NCBI RefSeq assembly: GCF_000767055.1
Contig: NZ_CP006764.1
Location: 620,001 to 684,000 of the forward strand
DNA from: Corynebacterium doosanense CAU 212 = DSM 45436
GTDB taxonomy: Bacteria > Actinomycetota > Actinomycetes > Mycobacteriales > Mycobacteriaceae
Direction of reading: 5' to 3'
DNA length: 64,000 nucleotides
The notes under the pieces are model-generated. The model did not search any database. It had not been told where the DNA came from and was given only the letters and a program-made list of their open reading frames with translations. Below, piece by piece: positions 1 to 8,732 of this stretch. Position numbers and translations under genes: made by a program. Position 1 is the stretch's first letter. Each line of letters opens with the position of its first letter.

Positions 1-499
1 AGGTGGCCTCGTCGGCGAGCAGCAGGCGCGGGTTGGTCGCCAGCGCGCGGGCAATGCCGACACGCTGCTTCTGCCCGCCCGAGAGCTGCTCGGGGTAGCT
101 CTTGCCGCGGTCGCCCAGACCGACGAACTCCAGGAGTTCCTGCGTGCGGGCCTTGCGGTCCTTGGCGCCGGCGATCTCCAGCGGGTATTCGACGTTGCGT
201 GCGGCGGTGCGGGAGGACAGCAGGTTGAACTGCTGGAAGATCATGCCGATCTCGCGACGGACGCTCCGCAGCTTCTTCTCGGACATGCCGACGATGTCGG
301 TGCCGTCGAGAAGCAACTGCCCACCGGTGGTGGTGTCGAGTCCGTTGATCAGGCGGACCAGCGTGGATTTGCCCGCGCCGGAGTAGCCGATGACGCCGAG
401 GATCTCTCCCGGTTCGACCGTGAGGGTGACGTCGTCGACGGCCTTGACGCTGCCGAAGTCCTTGGTGACTCCGCGAAACTCAATTCGGGTGCCGGCCAC
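1..499 (-). CDS. metN: Methionine ABC importer ATPase MetN (partial, C-terminus beyond left edge)
   Basis: This is the ATP-hydrolysing subunit of the D/L-methionine importer MetNIQ, acting on the cytoplasmic face of the membrane. About 166 N-terminal codons are present. In order they show Walker A (GYSGAGKST, residues about 38-46), a Q-loop (QQFNLL), the ABC signature LSGGQKQR and Walker B (LLLADEAT), where the window ends. The GTG start overlaps the last base of the metQ stop codon, so the two are translationally coupled in one operon. MetN rather than another polar amino-acid ATPase is inferred mainly from the adjacent methionine-type lipoprotein. The permease metI would lie to the left. 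Confidence 0.9.
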   Translation of the reverse strand, partial: MAGTRIEFRGVTKDFGSVKAVDDVTLTVEPGEILGVIGYSGAGKSTLVRLINGLDTTTGGQLLLDGTDIVGMSEKKLRSVRREIGMIFQQFNLLSSRTAARNVEYPLEIAGAKDRKARTQELLEFVGLGDRGKSYPEQLSGGQKQRVGIARALATNPRLLLADEAT

Positions 500-1362
500 T
501 ATTTCTCTTCTGCTTCCAGTCGGTCCTGGATGGCGGCGAGCTCTTCCTTGGTGCGGTCGACGGAGACGGCGGTGCCTCCGGAGGACTCGAGGACGGCTTC
601 CTTGACCTTCGGGTCCTTCCAGAGCTCGGCGAGCTGGTTGATGGTCTCGTCGTCGGCCTTCTCCGGGGTGGTGACCCACACGTTGATGTAGGGCTCAGCC
701 TGGGCGTTGTTCGGGTCATCCTGGAAGATCGCGGCGTCGGGGTCGATGCCGGCGCGCTCGAGGAAGGAGTTGTTGATGATCGCCGGGGTGCCCTCGCGGA
801 AGACGGTGGTGGTCTGCGCGGCGTCGATGGGCGTGACCTCGACCTTGGAGGCGGCGGTGTCGATGTCGGCGGGGGTCGGGTCGACCAGGCCCTCCTCGCG
901 GAGGGTGACCAGTCCGGCCTGCACGAGGACGTTGATGGCGCGGCCCTGGTTGGTGGCGTCGTTGGGGATGGCCACGTTCTCGCCCTCGATGCCGTCGAGG
1001 GAGTCGTGGTCCTGCCAGAAGAGGGCCAGCGGGTAGATCTCGGTGGCGGAGATGGCCTCGAGGTCCTCGTCTGCGCCGGCGTTGTAGCCGGAGAGGAACT
1101 TCAGGTGCTGGAACTTGTTCACGTCGATCTCGCCCTGGGCGAGTGCGTCGTTCGGGGTGTTGTAGTCGGAGAACGCGACGATCTCGATGTCGATGCCCTT
1201 CTCCTCGGCCAGGTCGGCGAAGACGTCCCACTCGCGCAGGTTGGCGTCGGTGGTGCCGACGCGGATGGGACCGTCGCCGCCGTCGGAGTTGGAGCAGGCG
1301 ACCAGGCCGGTGGCGGAGATGGTGACGGCTGCGAGGCCGGCGACGATGTGGTTCAACTTCAT
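499..1362 (-). CDS. metQ: Methionine-binding lipoprotein MetQ
   Basis: Substrate-binding lipoprotein of the methionine ABC importer, NlpA/MetQ family (287 aa). I start at the ATG giving MKLNHIVAGLAA, which has a good ribosome site (AAAGGG, six bases upstream). An upstream in-frame start would add 13 residues before the signal peptide. The signal peptide ends in a lipobox (LVAC), so the mature protein is lipid-anchored at a cysteine near residue 23. The body has the family's features: VGTTDANLREWDVF near the N-terminus and NQGRAINVLVQAGLV in the middle. It is the first gene of the metQ-metN unit. An McbR-like box lies about 80 bp upstream, suggesting repression when sulfur amino acids are plentiful. 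Confidence 0.92.
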   Translation of the reverse strand: MKLNHIVAGLAAVTISATGLVACSNSDGGDGPIRVGTTDANLREWDVFADLAEEKGIDIEIVAFSDYNTPNDALAQGEIDVNKFQHLKFLSGYNAGADEDLEAISATEIYPLALFWQDHDSLDGIEGENVAIPNDATNQGRAINVLVQAGLVTLREEGLVDPTPADIDTAASKVEVTPIDAAQTTTVFREGTPAIINNSFLERAGIDPDAAIFQDDPNNAQAEPYINVWVTTPEKADDETINQLAELWKDPKVKEAVLESSGGTAVSVDRTKEELAAIQDRLEAEEK

Positions 1363-1439
1363 GGTGAACCCTTTCTTGAGTAGATAGAACAAGCTGTTCA
1401 TCGGAGGGGTGATTAACTAGCAGAGAAGATAACACTCGA

Positions 1440-1455
1440 CATACCGCTTAGTCTA
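1440..1455. promoter_or_regulatory. McbR-like operator upstream of metQ (weak match)
   Basis: The bases read CATAC-CGCTTA-GTCTA, matching 8 of 10 fixed positions of TAGAC-N6-GTCTA, the published operator of the TetR-type methionine repressor McbR in corynebacteria. It lies in the divergent metQ / dnaE2 region, 78 bp from the metQ start codon and upstream of a plausible metQ -10 (minus-strand TTATCT at 1427-1432). The left half-site is degenerate, so this is weaker than the boxes at metX and metY. Confidence 0.45.
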
Positions 1456-1474
1456 GTTCGGCGAAGTATTGCTG

Positions 1475-1490
1475 GCGAACAGGCGTTCGA
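1475..1490. promoter_or_regulatory. LexA (SOS) box overlapping the dnaE2 promoter
   Basis: The sequence GCGAAC-AGGC-GTTCGA matches the Gram-positive/actinobacterial SOS box TCGAAC-N4-GTTCGA at 11 of 12 positions. It sits directly upstream of a -10 hexamer TATTCT (1492-1497), which ends seven bases before the dnaE2 GTG start. A bound repressor would therefore cover the core promoter. dnaE2 is a known SOS gene in mycobacteria, so site and target agree. Confidence 0.85.
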
Positions 1491-1504
1491 TTATTCTGAT
1501 CCGT

Positions 1505-4500
1505 GTGAGATTCAACGGGGGAGCGCCACTGGGCTGGTCGCGGCTGGAGCGCATTCTCGCCGGCCGCCCGACAGCCACGCCCGTGCCGGTCTGGGGCCCG
1601 GAACGCGCGCTGCCGCAGCGGGGAACATCGAGACCATTCGCCGAGCTGCACGCCGTGAGCTCCTACAGCTTCCTCGACGGGGCCAGCTCCCCGGAGGCGC
1701 TGGTGGACCGGGCAGTGGAACTGGGTTTATCCGCCATCGCCCTGGTCGACCGCGACGGGCTCTACGGGGCGGTGCAGTTCGCCGAGGCCGCGGCCAGCGT
1801 CGACATCGCCACCGTGTTCGGGGCGGAGCTCACCCTGGACGGACGTGTGCTCACCGTTCTCGCGCGGGGGCCGGAGGGCTACCGGCGCCTCTCGCACACC
1901 ATCGCGGATTCCCGGATGGCCGCGGGGGAGAAGGGCAGGGTGTCCTACCCGCCCCTCGAACTTGTGGCCGACCAGCTCGGGGGAACGTGCGTGGTCCTGC
2001 TCGGGCACGAGTGGCTGGGGGAGATCTCCCGCGTGGTGGACTGTTTCGGCGAGGACAACGTCGTGCTCGAGTACGAGGCGACGATGACCCCGGAGAACGC
2101 CGACCACCACGAGCAGCTCGACGCCTTCAACAACCTGCGCGGGATCGTCACCGCCCGGCCCGCAGCCGCCACCCGGCACGACGCGCGCCTGGCCACCGCG
2201 AAACGGGCGCTGGCCAGCCGGCGCAGCATGGAGGACGCCTACGGCGACCTGCACCCCATGGGCGCGCCGTGGCTGCGCTCCGGGGACCAGATCGCCGCGA
2301 TGGTCCCGGGCAGGGAGGAGCTTATCGACGAAACCCTGCGCCTCGCCGCCGAGTGCGCCTTCACCCTCGACCTCGTGGCCCCGGAGCTGCCGGACTTCGC
2401 CGTCCCCGAGGGGCACTCGGAGATGTCCTGGCTGAGGGAGAAGACACTGGCCAGGGCGCGGGAGCGCTACGCCACCCGCCCGGCGCAGGTCCGCGAACGG
2501 GCGCTGGCGCAGATCGACTATGAGCTCGACGTCATCGCGCAGCTGAACTTCCCCGGCTATTTCCTCATCGTCTGCGAGCTGGTGGATTTCTGCCGCGAGA
2601 GCAACATCCTGTGCCAGGGGCGCGGCTCGGCGGCGAACTCCGCGGTGTGTTTCTCCCTGGGCATCACCAACGCCGAGCCGATCACCGCCGGGCTACTGTT
2701 CGAACGTTTCCTCTCACCCGAGCGGGACGGCCCGCCGGACATCGACATCGACATCGAATCGGGGCGTCGCGAAGAAGTCATCCAGTACGTCTACGACACC
2801 TACGGCCGCGACCGCGCCGCCCAGGTAGCCAACGTGATCACCTATCGGCGCAAGGGGGCGATCCGCGACGCCACCCGCGCCCTGGGTTATCCGCCGGGAT
2901 CCGAGGACGCCTGGTCGAAGGGGCTGTCCGAGCCGCCGGAGATCGTCTCCGAGCTCGCCGAGCAGTTCCGGGGGCAGCCGCGTCACCTGGGTATCCACTC
3001 CGGCGGCATGGTCATCTGCGACCGGCCCATCGCCGACGTGGTGCCCGTGGAGTGGGCGCGCAAGGAGAAACGTTCCGTCATCCAGTGGGATAAGGACGAC
3101 GCGGCGTCTGCCGGCCTGGTGAAGTTCGACCTGCTGGGCCTGGGCATGCTCGAGGCGCTGCACCACATGATCGACCTCGTGGCCGAGACCGAGGGTCGGG
3201 AGGTCAACCTGTGGGAGCTCGATCTCGCGGACGCCCGGGTGTACGACATGCTGTGCCGCGCCGACGCCGTCGGGGTGTTCCAGGTGGAGTCCCGTGCGCA
3301 GCTGTCCACCCTGCCCCGGCTGAAACCCCGGATCTTCTTCGACCTGGTGGTGGAGGTGGCGCTCATCCGGCCCGGGCCCATCCAGGGCGGATCCGTGCAC
3401 CCCTACCTGCGTCGACGCAGCGGCCAGGAGCCGGTGACCTACGACCACCCGGTGCTGGAGAAGTCCCTGGGCAAGACGCTGGGTATTCCGCTCTTCCAGG
3501 AGCAGCTCATGCAGATCGCCGTCGACGCCGCCGGCTTCACCGGCACGGAGGCCGACATCCTGCGCCGCGCGATGGGTTCGAAACGCTCGACCGCAAAGAT
3601 GGAAGCTTTGCGACGCCGCTTCCACGACGGCCTGCGCGAAACCAACGGCATCGAGGGCGAGGTGGCCGACCGGCTGTGGAACAAGATCGTCGCCTTCGCC
3701 GCCTACGGTTTCCCGGAGTCGCACTCCCAGTCCTTCGCCTCGTTGGTGTACTTCTCTGCGTGGTTCAAGTGCCACTACCCGGCGCAGTTCTGCGTTGGAC
3801 TGCTGCGCGCGCAACCGATGGGGTTCTACTCGCCGCAGTCGCTCATCCAGGATGCCCGCCGCCACGGGATCGAGATCCTGCCGGCGTGTGTGAACAATTC
3901 GGGTGCCGAGGCCCGGGTGGTCGACGGGCGGATCCGTGTCGGCCTCAACCTCGTGGCGGGTCTGGGGCAGGAGGCTGCGGAACGCGTCCAGAAACACGCG
4001 CCGTATTCGGGGGTCCCGGACCTCTCCCGCCGGGCAGACCTCTCCGTCGCCCAGGTGGAGGGGCTGGCCAAGGCGGGGGCGCTGGACTGCTTCGGGCTGA
4101 CGAGACGGCAGGCGCAGTGGCAGGCCGGGGTCGCGGCCACGGAGAAGGAGGACATGCTGCCGGGCATGTCCGCCATCAGCGCGCCGGCACTGCCGGGGAT
4201 GAACGCCTTCGAGCTCATGGTCGCCGACATTGCCGCCACCGGGGTCACCCACGACAAGCAGCCCCTGGTCATGGTCCGCGAGCAGCTGCGCGCCGAGGGG
4301 GTGGTCACCGCGGAGGAGCTGCGGCGGGTCGAGGACGGGACCCGGGTGCGGGTCGCCGGAGTGGTGACCCACCGGCAGCGCCCGCAGACCGCGTCGGGCA
4401 TCACGTTCTTCGGCATGGAGGACGAGACCGGGCTGATCAACGCCATGGTCTCGGTGGGGTTGTGGGAATCCCAGCACGTCATCGCCCGTACAGCGAAGGT

Positions 4501-4618
4501 GCTCATCGTGCGCGGCAAGGTGCAGAACGCCTCGGGGGCGGTCACCGTGGTGGCCGACCGGCTGGAGGAACTGGCGTTGGGGCAGTGGCTGTCCAGGGGT
4601 TCTCGGGACTTTCACTGA
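1505..4618 (+). CDS. dnaE2: Error-prone DNA polymerase III alpha subunit DnaE2
   Basis: C-family DNA polymerase of the ImuA'/ImuB/DnaE2 type that carries out damage-induced translesion synthesis (1037 aa). An N-terminal PHP domain starts near residue 46 (ELHAVSSYSFLDG); the second histidine of the usual HxH metal motif is valine, as expected for a degraded PHP domain. The palm carries GRGSAANS and the catalytic aspartates of PDIDIDIES near residue 411. A helix-hairpin-helix region and an OB-fold follow at the C-terminus. The start is GTG 1505: a TATTCT -10 ends seven bases before it (leaderless), and an upstream TTG would place the SOS box inside the gene. It has no imuA' or imuB neighbours in this window. 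Divergent from metQ. Confidence 0.93.
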   Translation: MRFNGGAPLGWSRLERILAGRPTATPVPVWGPERALPQRGTSRPFAELHAVSSYSFLDGASSPEALVDRAVELGLSAIALVDRDGLYGAVQFAEAAASVDIATVFGAELTLDGRVLTVLARGPEGYRRLSHTIADSRMAAGEKGRVSYPPLELVADQLGGTCVVLLGHEWLGEISRVVDCFGEDNVVLEYEATMTPENADHHEQLDAFNNLRGIVTARPAAATRHDARLATAKRALASRRSMEDAYGDLHPMGAPWLRSGDQIAAMVPGREELIDETLRLAAECAFTLDLVAPELPDFAVPEGHSEMSWLREKTLARARERYATRPAQVRERALAQIDYELDVIAQLNFPGYFLIVCELVDFCRESNILCQGRGSAANSAVCFSLGITNAEPITAGLLFERFLSPERDGPPDIDIDIESGRREEVIQYVYDTYGRDRAAQVANVITYRRKGAIRDATRALGYPPGSEDAWSKGLSEPPEIVSELAEQFRGQPRHLGIHSGGMVICDRPIADVVPVEWARKEKRSVIQWDKDDAASAGLVKFDLLGLGMLEALHHMIDLVAETEGREVNLWELDLADARVYDMLCRADAVGVFQVESRAQLSTLPRLKPRIFFDLVVEVALIRPGPIQGGSVHPYLRRRSGQEPVTYDHPVLEKSLGKTLGIPLFQEQLMQIAVDAAGFTGTEADILRRAMGSKRSTAKMEALRRRFHDGLRETNGIEGEVADRLWNKIVAFAAYGFPESHSQSFASLVYFSAWFKCHYPAQFCVGLLRAQPMGFYSPQSLIQDARRHGIEILPACVNNSGAEARVVDGRIRVGLNLVAGLGQEAAERVQKHAPYSGVPDLSRRADLSVAQVEGLAKAGALDCFGLTRRQAQWQAGVAATEKEDMLPGMSAISAPALPGMNAFELMVADIAATGVTHDKQPLVMVREQLRAEGVVTAEELRRVEDGTRVRVAGVVTHRQRPQTASGITFFGMEDETGLINAMVSVGLWESQHVIARTAKVLIVRGKVQNASGAVTVVADRLEELALGQWLSRGSRDFH

Positions 4619-4635
4619 CTGGTACAAACGAGGGC

Positions 4636-5085
4636 ATGCACCCGGTCTCCCCGAAGCTCACCCAGGCCCGCTATCTCGTCGTTCTGCCGTGGCTGGTCAT
4701 TCCGGCGCTCGCGCTGGCTGTGGTCGCCGTGCTCTGGTGGACTTGGGCCTGGATCGGGGTGGCCGTGCTCGCGGCGCTCACACTGTGGCTGCTGTGGCTC
4801 ATTCCGGCGCAGGTCAGGCTCCTGGGGTGGGAGGAGGCCGAGGATGAGCTGCTCATCACCAAGGGCCGGCTCTGGCGCACGTTAACCGTCGTGCCCTACG
4901 GCCGCATCCAGTTCGTCGACGTCTCCTCCGGGCCGATCGCCAGGCGCCTGGGCATGAAGACGATTGAGCTGCACACGGCGTCCACGTCATCGGATTCGTC
5001 GATACCCGGCCTGCCCGCCGAGACCGCCGACGCGCTGCGCGAACGCCTGGCGGACAAGGCACGCGAACGGATGAGCGGCCTGTGA
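4636..5085 (+). CDS. Membrane protein with bPH2 (YdbS-like) domain
   Basis: A 149-residue protein with two N-terminal membrane helices (about residues 14-33 and 37-57) followed by a bacterial pleckstrin-homology-like bPH2 domain. The domain shows WRTLTVVPYGRIQFVDVSSG and the family's RRLGMKTIELHTAS stretch. In Bacillus the related YdbS and YdbT are encoded together; their biochemical role is not established. Here too the next gene is a larger bPH2 protein whose GTG start overlaps this stop by 4 bp, so the two probably form a complex. The start has a TACAAA seven bases upstream rather than a clear ribosome site. It follows dnaE2 by 17 bp. Confidence 0.8.
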   Translation: MHPVSPKLTQARYLVVLPWLVIPALALAVVAVLWWTWAWIGVAVLAALTLWLLWLIPAQVRLLGWEEAEDELLITKGRLWRTLTVVPYGRIQFVDVSSGPIARRLGMKTIELHTASTSSDSSIPGLPAETADALRERLADKARERMSGL

Positions 5086-6446
5086 ACGACTACCGCCCCG
5101 TCCATCGGCTGACCCCGCTGCTCAGGCTGTGGACGCTCGTCCTCGCGCTGATCGCCGTGGCGGTGGTCAACCTCAATGCCAGCACCCTGGCGTCGCTGGG
5201 TACTTTCCTGCGTGGCGACGGCAGCCTGCTCCCCATCCTCCTCGCCGTCGGCGCCTTCGCGCTGCTCTGCGCGGCGGTCTGGCTGCTCTCGGGTGCCTGG
5301 TGGCGGGCCGAGGGGTACCGGCTCACCGAGGAGGAGGTCTCCCTGAAGAGGGGCGTGCTCTCCCGGCAGGAGCGCAGCGCACGTTATGACCGGATCCAGG
5401 CCGTCGACGTGGTGGAGTCCGTCATTGCCCGCATCTTCCGCGTTGCCGCCGTGCGGATCGAGACGGCCGGCGGGTCGAACTCGGTCATCGAGATCTCCTA
5501 CCTGGACAAACGAGTTGCTACAGCGCTGCGTGAGGAGGTCCTGGGACATGTCCGGGGCGAGGCCACTGCCCAGCCGGAGCAGCAGTCCACCACCGTCGTT
5601 GAGGAGATCCCCATCGCCCGGTCGCTGGGCGCGGTCGCGCTGAACATCGGGGCTGTGGCGAGCACCGTGGTGATGCTCGCGCTGGCCGTCCCCCTGGGAA
5701 TTGCCGCGGCGGTGCCGCTCATCGTCGGCCTCGGGCCGGCGATCTGGCGGATCGTGGACAACTCCTGGAGGTTCACCGCCCGGCTCACCGAGGACGGCAG
5801 CGCACTCGACGTCACCTACGGGCTTGCCGATCGCCGCCGCCAGACCATTCCGCTGCACCGTATCCACGGCGTGAGCATCCGCCAGCCCGTGCTCTGGCGG
5901 CTGACCGGCTGGTGGATGCTCAAGGTCTCCATCGCGGGCTACGGATCGGGGAATGACAAGGAGTCGGGGACAACGACGCTGCTCCCGGTGGGTGACCGCG
6001 AGACCGCGATGCGCCTGGCGGCGCTCATCGGGCCGCTCACCCGCGCCGAGCTGGAAGAATTTGCCCGGCCCGAGGGGCACACCGCGCCGGACTTCACCTC
6101 CCCGCGCCGGGCGCGGTGGGTCAGCCCGGTGGATCTCTCCCAGCAGTCCACCACCCTGCTGCCCGGGGTCGCAGTGTGCCACCTGGGCAGGTTCTCCCGC
6201 CGGGTGTCCATCATCGAGACCCCGCACATCCAGGAGCTCACCCTGAAACGTGGTCCGCTGCAGCACCTGCTAAGCCTCTGCACCGTCACCTTCGACCTCA
6301 TCTCCGGCCCGGTGAGCATGGGCGGGGCGGACCTGGACACCCGCGACGGGCAACAGCTGCTCGATGCCCTACGGCAGCGCCGCCTGCCCGCCTACACTTC
6401 CTCCCATGATCATTCAGTCGACGAACCTGGCCCGCCCGCAGCGTGA
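5082..6446 (+). CDS. Membrane protein with repeated bPH2 domains (YdbT-like)
   Basis: A 454-residue polytopic protein. It has helices near residues 12-30 and 45-70, a bPH2 segment (RYDRIQAVDVVESVIARIFR, about 102-121), two more helices around 190-230, and further bPH2-like segments (RQTIPLHRIHGVSIRQPVLW and SRRVSIIETPHIQELTLKRG). This multi-domain order is that of YdbT. It starts with GTG inside the stop of the preceding YdbS-like gene (4-bp overlap), giving a translationally coupled pair. The function is unknown; in Bacillus ydbS/ydbT have been linked to bacteriocin resistance, and I do not transfer that here. Confidence 0.8.
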   Translation: MNDYRPVHRLTPLLRLWTLVLALIAVAVVNLNASTLASLGTFLRGDGSLLPILLAVGAFALLCAAVWLLSGAWWRAEGYRLTEEEVSLKRGVLSRQERSARYDRIQAVDVVESVIARIFRVAAVRIETAGGSNSVIEISYLDKRVATALREEVLGHVRGEATAQPEQQSTTVVEEIPIARSLGAVALNIGAVASTVVMLALAVPLGIAAAVPLIVGLGPAIWRIVDNSWRFTARLTEDGSALDVTYGLADRRRQTIPLHRIHGVSIRQPVLWRLTGWWMLKVSIAGYGSGNDKESGTTTLLPVGDRETAMRLAALIGPLTRAELEEFARPEGHTAPDFTSPRRARWVSPVDLSQQSTTLLPGVAVCHLGRFSRRVSIIETPHIQELTLKRGPLQHLLSLCTVTFDLISGPVSMGGADLDTRDGQQLLDALRQRRLPAYTSSHDHSVDEPGPPAA

Positions 6447-7044
6447 CCCGGGAGGGGCGGACCGCATTTCCGGCATCGATAAACGCCCCGTCCCGGCGAT
6501 CGACGTCTTCGCGCCGGGCCCCGACTACGGCGACGGCTCCGGCGTCGACGGCGACGTCATCGGCGACGTGGAGCACCACGGCGGCGCGGACAAGGCGGTC
6601 TACGCCTTCGCCCGCGAGGAGCTGGACTACTGGCAGGAGCGCCTCGGACGGACGCTTGTCGACGGCTGTTTCGGCGAGAACCTCACCACCACCGGCATCG
6701 TCTGGAAGGACGTGCAGATCAACCAGCAGGTGAAGGTGGGCACGGCCGTGCTCGAGGTGTCCGTCCCGCGCACGCCGTGTCGCACCTTCGCCGGCTGGAT
6801 GGACGAGAAGGGCTGGGTGAAGACCTTCGCGGAGCATGGCGAGGCTGGGGCGTATCTCCGGGTGATTACGCCGGGGACGATCCGCGCGGGTGACGAGATC
6901 GAGTTCGTGGGCGATCCCGGGCACGGGTTCACCATGGGGGACGCGGTGGCGGCGAAGATGGGGGATAAGGAACTGGCTGGGCAGGCCGTCGAGAAGCGTC
7001 TTTTTCCCGCGCACCTGCACGAGCGGCTGGCCAGGCTCGCTTAG
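6406..7044 (+). CDS. MOSC domain protein (YiiM-like)
   Basis: A 212-residue MOSC-fold protein, the sulfur-carrier domain found at the C-terminus of molybdenum cofactor sulfurases and, alone, in YiiM-type N-hydroxylated purine reductases. Seen: [19 protein letters not shown], the [16 protein letters not shown] segment, [10 protein letters not shown], and the conserved cysteine in [11 protein letters not shown] that would carry sulfur or the cofactor. The ATG chosen is preceded by TACACT ending seven bases upstream (leaderless). It overlaps the end of the bPH2 gene by 41 bp and meets trmL tail to tail with a 4-bp overlap. The substrate is unknown. Confidence 0.85.
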   Translation: MIIQSTNLARPQRDPGGADRISGIDKRPVPAIDVFAPGPDYGDGSGVDGDVIGDVEHHGGADKAVYAFAREELDYWQERLGRTLVDGCFGENLTTTGIVWKDVQINQQVKVGTAVLEVSVPRTPCRTFAGWMDEKGWVKTFAEHGEAGAYLRVITPGTIRAGDEIEFVGDPGHGFTMGDAVAAKMGDKELAGQAVEKRLFPAHLHERLARLA

Positions 7045-7511
7045 ACCCCGCCTACGAATCCGAGCTGTCGCCACGCCTCAAAGGTGGCCACGGCCGCAGA
7101 GTTGGCCAGGTTCATCGAGCGCCTGGCCGGGACCATGGGAATGCGCAGCTGGTCGGTGATGCGCGGGTGCGCGAGGTGTTCTTCGGGCAGTCCGGTCGGT
7201 TCCGTGCCGAAGAGCAGCGCGTCGCCGTCGCGGTAGTCGACACGGTGATAGTGCGTGGTGGCCTGGGTGGTGAAGGCGAAGACGCGGGAGCCGGGGAGGG
7301 CGGCGAGGCAGGCGTCCAGATCCGGGTAGATCGTCATGTCCGCCAGGTCGTGGTAGTCCAGGCCGGCGCGTTTGAGGTGCTTGTCGTCGAAGTTGAACCC
7401 CAACGGCTCCACGAGGTGCAAGCGTGCCCCGGTCACCGCGGCCAGGCGGATGGCGTTGCCCGTGTTGGAGGGAATGACCGGGTTATCGAAGATGACGTGG
7501 AGCTCAGGCAT
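7041..7511 (-). CDS. trmL: tRNA (cytidine/uridine-2'-O-)-methyltransferase, TrmL-like SPOUT protein
   Basis: A 156-residue SPOUT-family methyltransferase predicted to 2'-O-methylate the wobble base 34 of tRNA-Leu using S-adenosylmethionine. The trefoil-knot motifs are visible: [20 protein letters not shown] at the N-terminus, [14 protein letters not shown] in the middle, and [19 protein letters not shown] near the C-terminus. Length is right for TrmL (about 155 aa). The start codon has a TAGACT hexamer seven bases upstream and no ribosome site, so it is probably leaderless. It is divergent from folD with only 24 bp between the start codons. Confidence 0.85.
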   Translation of the reverse strand: MPELHVIFDNPVIPSNTGNAIRLAAVTGARLHLVEPLGFNFDDKHLKRAGLDYHDLADMTIYPDLDACLAALPGSRVFAFTTQATTHYHRVDYRDGDALLFGTEPTGLPEEHLAHPRITDQLRIPMVPARRSMNLANSAAVATFEAWRQLGFVGGV

Positions 7512-7518
7512 AGCAGAC

Positions 7519-7528
7519 AGTCTAGGAT
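7519..7528. promoter_or_regulatory. Overlapping divergent -10 elements of trmL and folD
   Basis: Minus-strand TAGACT (7524 down to 7519) lies seven bases before the trmL ATG. Plus-strand TAGGAT (7523-7528) lies seven bases before the folD GTG. The two hexamers share bases 7523-7524. Neither gene has a ribosome site, so both would be made as leaderless mRNAs, and one polymerase should exclude the other. Confidence 0.7.
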
Positions 7529-7535
7529 GGGCACC

Positions 7536-8390
7536 GTGACTGCGATAACTTTGGACGGCAAGCTCTACCGCGACGAGATCTTTGAGGAGCTCAGGGGGAG
7601 GGTCGACAAGCTCCGCGAGCAGGGCGTGACGCCCGGCCTCGCGACCGTGCTCGTCGGCGACGACCCCGCCTCGCACTCCTACGTGAAGATGAAACACAAG
7701 GACTGCGAGCAGCTGGGCATCACATCCATCCAGAAGCAACTGCCCGGCGACGTGTCGCAGGATGACCTGCTGAAGGTCATCGAGGAGCTCAACAATGACG
7801 ACGCCTGCACCGGCTACATCGTGCAGCTCCCGCTGCCGACGCATATCGACGAAAACGCGGTGCTCGAGGCCATCGACCCGACCAAGGACGCCGACGGTCT
7901 GCACCCCGTCAACCTGGGCAAACTCGTGCTCAACGAGCCCGCCCCGCTGCCGTGCACCCCCAACGGCTGCATCCACCTGCTGCGCCGTTTCGGCGTCGAG
8001 CTTGAGGGCGCGAAGGTGGTCATCATCGGCCGCGGCGTCACCGTCGGCCGGCCCATCGGCCTGCTGCTGACCCGCAAGACCGAGAACTCCACCACCACGT
8101 CCTGCCACACCGGTACGAAGGATCTCGCCGCGGAGACCCGCGACGCCGACGTCATCATCGCCGCAGTGGGCAAACCCCACATGCTCACCGCCGACATGGT
8201 CAAGCCCGGTGCCGCGGTGCTCGACGTGGGAGTATCGCGTGTCGACGGCAAATTGCTCGGCGACGTGCACCCGGATGTCTGGGAGGTCGCCGGCGCGGTG
8301 TCCCCGAACCCGGGCGGAGTGGGACCGCTGACCCGTGCCTTCCTGGTACGCAACGTCGTCGAACGCGCGGAGATTCTGGCTCAGCAGTAA
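7536..8390 (+). CDS. folD: Bifunctional methylenetetrahydrofolate dehydrogenase/cyclohydrolase FolD
   Basis: Cytoplasmic enzyme that oxidises 5,10-methylene-THF with NADP and hydrolyses the product to 10-formyl-THF, supplying one-carbon units for purines and formyl-Met. The protein (284 aa) has the cyclohydrolase tyrosine/lysine motif [10 protein letters not shown] near residue 50, the signature segment [19 protein letters not shown], and the NADP-binding [15 protein letters not shown] start at GTG 7536 (TAITLDGK), which fits the family and is preceded by a TAGGAT hexamer at leaderless spacing. An ATG nine bases earlier would lie partly within that hexamer. The DUF3017 gene follows after 6 bp, as in other corynebacteria. 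Confidence 0.95.
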   Translation: MTAITLDGKLYRDEIFEELRGRVDKLREQGVTPGLATVLVGDDPASHSYVKMKHKDCEQLGITSIQKQLPGDVSQDDLLKVIEELNNDDACTGYIVQLPLPTHIDENAVLEAIDPTKDADGLHPVNLGKLVLNEPAPLPCTPNGCIHLLRRFGVELEGAKVVIIGRGVTVGRPIGLLLTRKTENSTTTSCHTGTKDLAAETRDADVIIAAVGKPHMLTADMVKPGAAVLDVGVSRVDGKLLGDVHPDVWEVAGAVSPNPGGVGPLTRAFLVRNVVERAEILAQQ

Positions 8391-8396
8391 CCCTTC

Positions 8397-8732
8397 ATGA
8401 GCCGCCACGCCGCCGAGCTGAACCTGGACAATCCCCACGACCGGGGAAACCGCCCCTCCCGGCTGCCCGCCTGGGCGCAGTGGGCGGGGATCGCCCTGCT
8501 CATCGCCGCGGTGGTGGCCTCCGGAATCTGGTCGGGGACGGAGCACTGGCGCCGGGCCACCTTCTCCCTCGGGGTGGCCGTGATGTGGCTTGGCGTGCTG
8601 CGCCTGACCTGCGACTCGAAGATCCTCGGCGTGTTCGCCGTGCGCTCGGTGAAGTTCGACGTGGCCTTCTGCCTCGTCACCGGAGGGTTGATGACCTTCC
8701 TCGCGGCGTCGGTGGACTCCCTGGGCAGCTAG
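8397..8732 (+). CDS. DUF3017 membrane protein
   Basis: A 111-residue protein of the actinobacterial DUF3017 family with three predicted helices (about residues 25-44, 53-70 and 85-107). Its position immediately after folD (6 bp) is characteristic of the family. No function is known. Its stop codon overlaps the metX stop by 4 bp, the two genes being convergent, so there is no room for a separate terminator. Confidence 0.8.
   Translation: MSRHAAELNLDNPHDRGNRPSRLPAWAQWAGIALLIAAVVASGIWSGTEHWRRATFSLGVAVMWLGVLRLTCDSKILGVFAVRSVKFDVAFCLVTGGLMTFLAASVDSLGS

Noticed and set aside
1469..1504. TTG 1469 as the dnaE2 start
   Set aside because: It would put the SOS box and the -10 inside the coding region, and the extra 12 residues are not part of the family.
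2714..4627. A 637-codon minus-strand frame opposite dnaE2
   Set aside because: Shadow of a complete polymerase gene; His/Gln/Arg-rich translation with no recognisable motif.
7509..7524. A possible McbR box upstream of folD/trmL (CATAG-N6-GTCTA)
   Set aside because: Only 7 of 10 positions match, and the GTCTA half is explained as the minus-strand -10 hexamer TAGACT of trmL.
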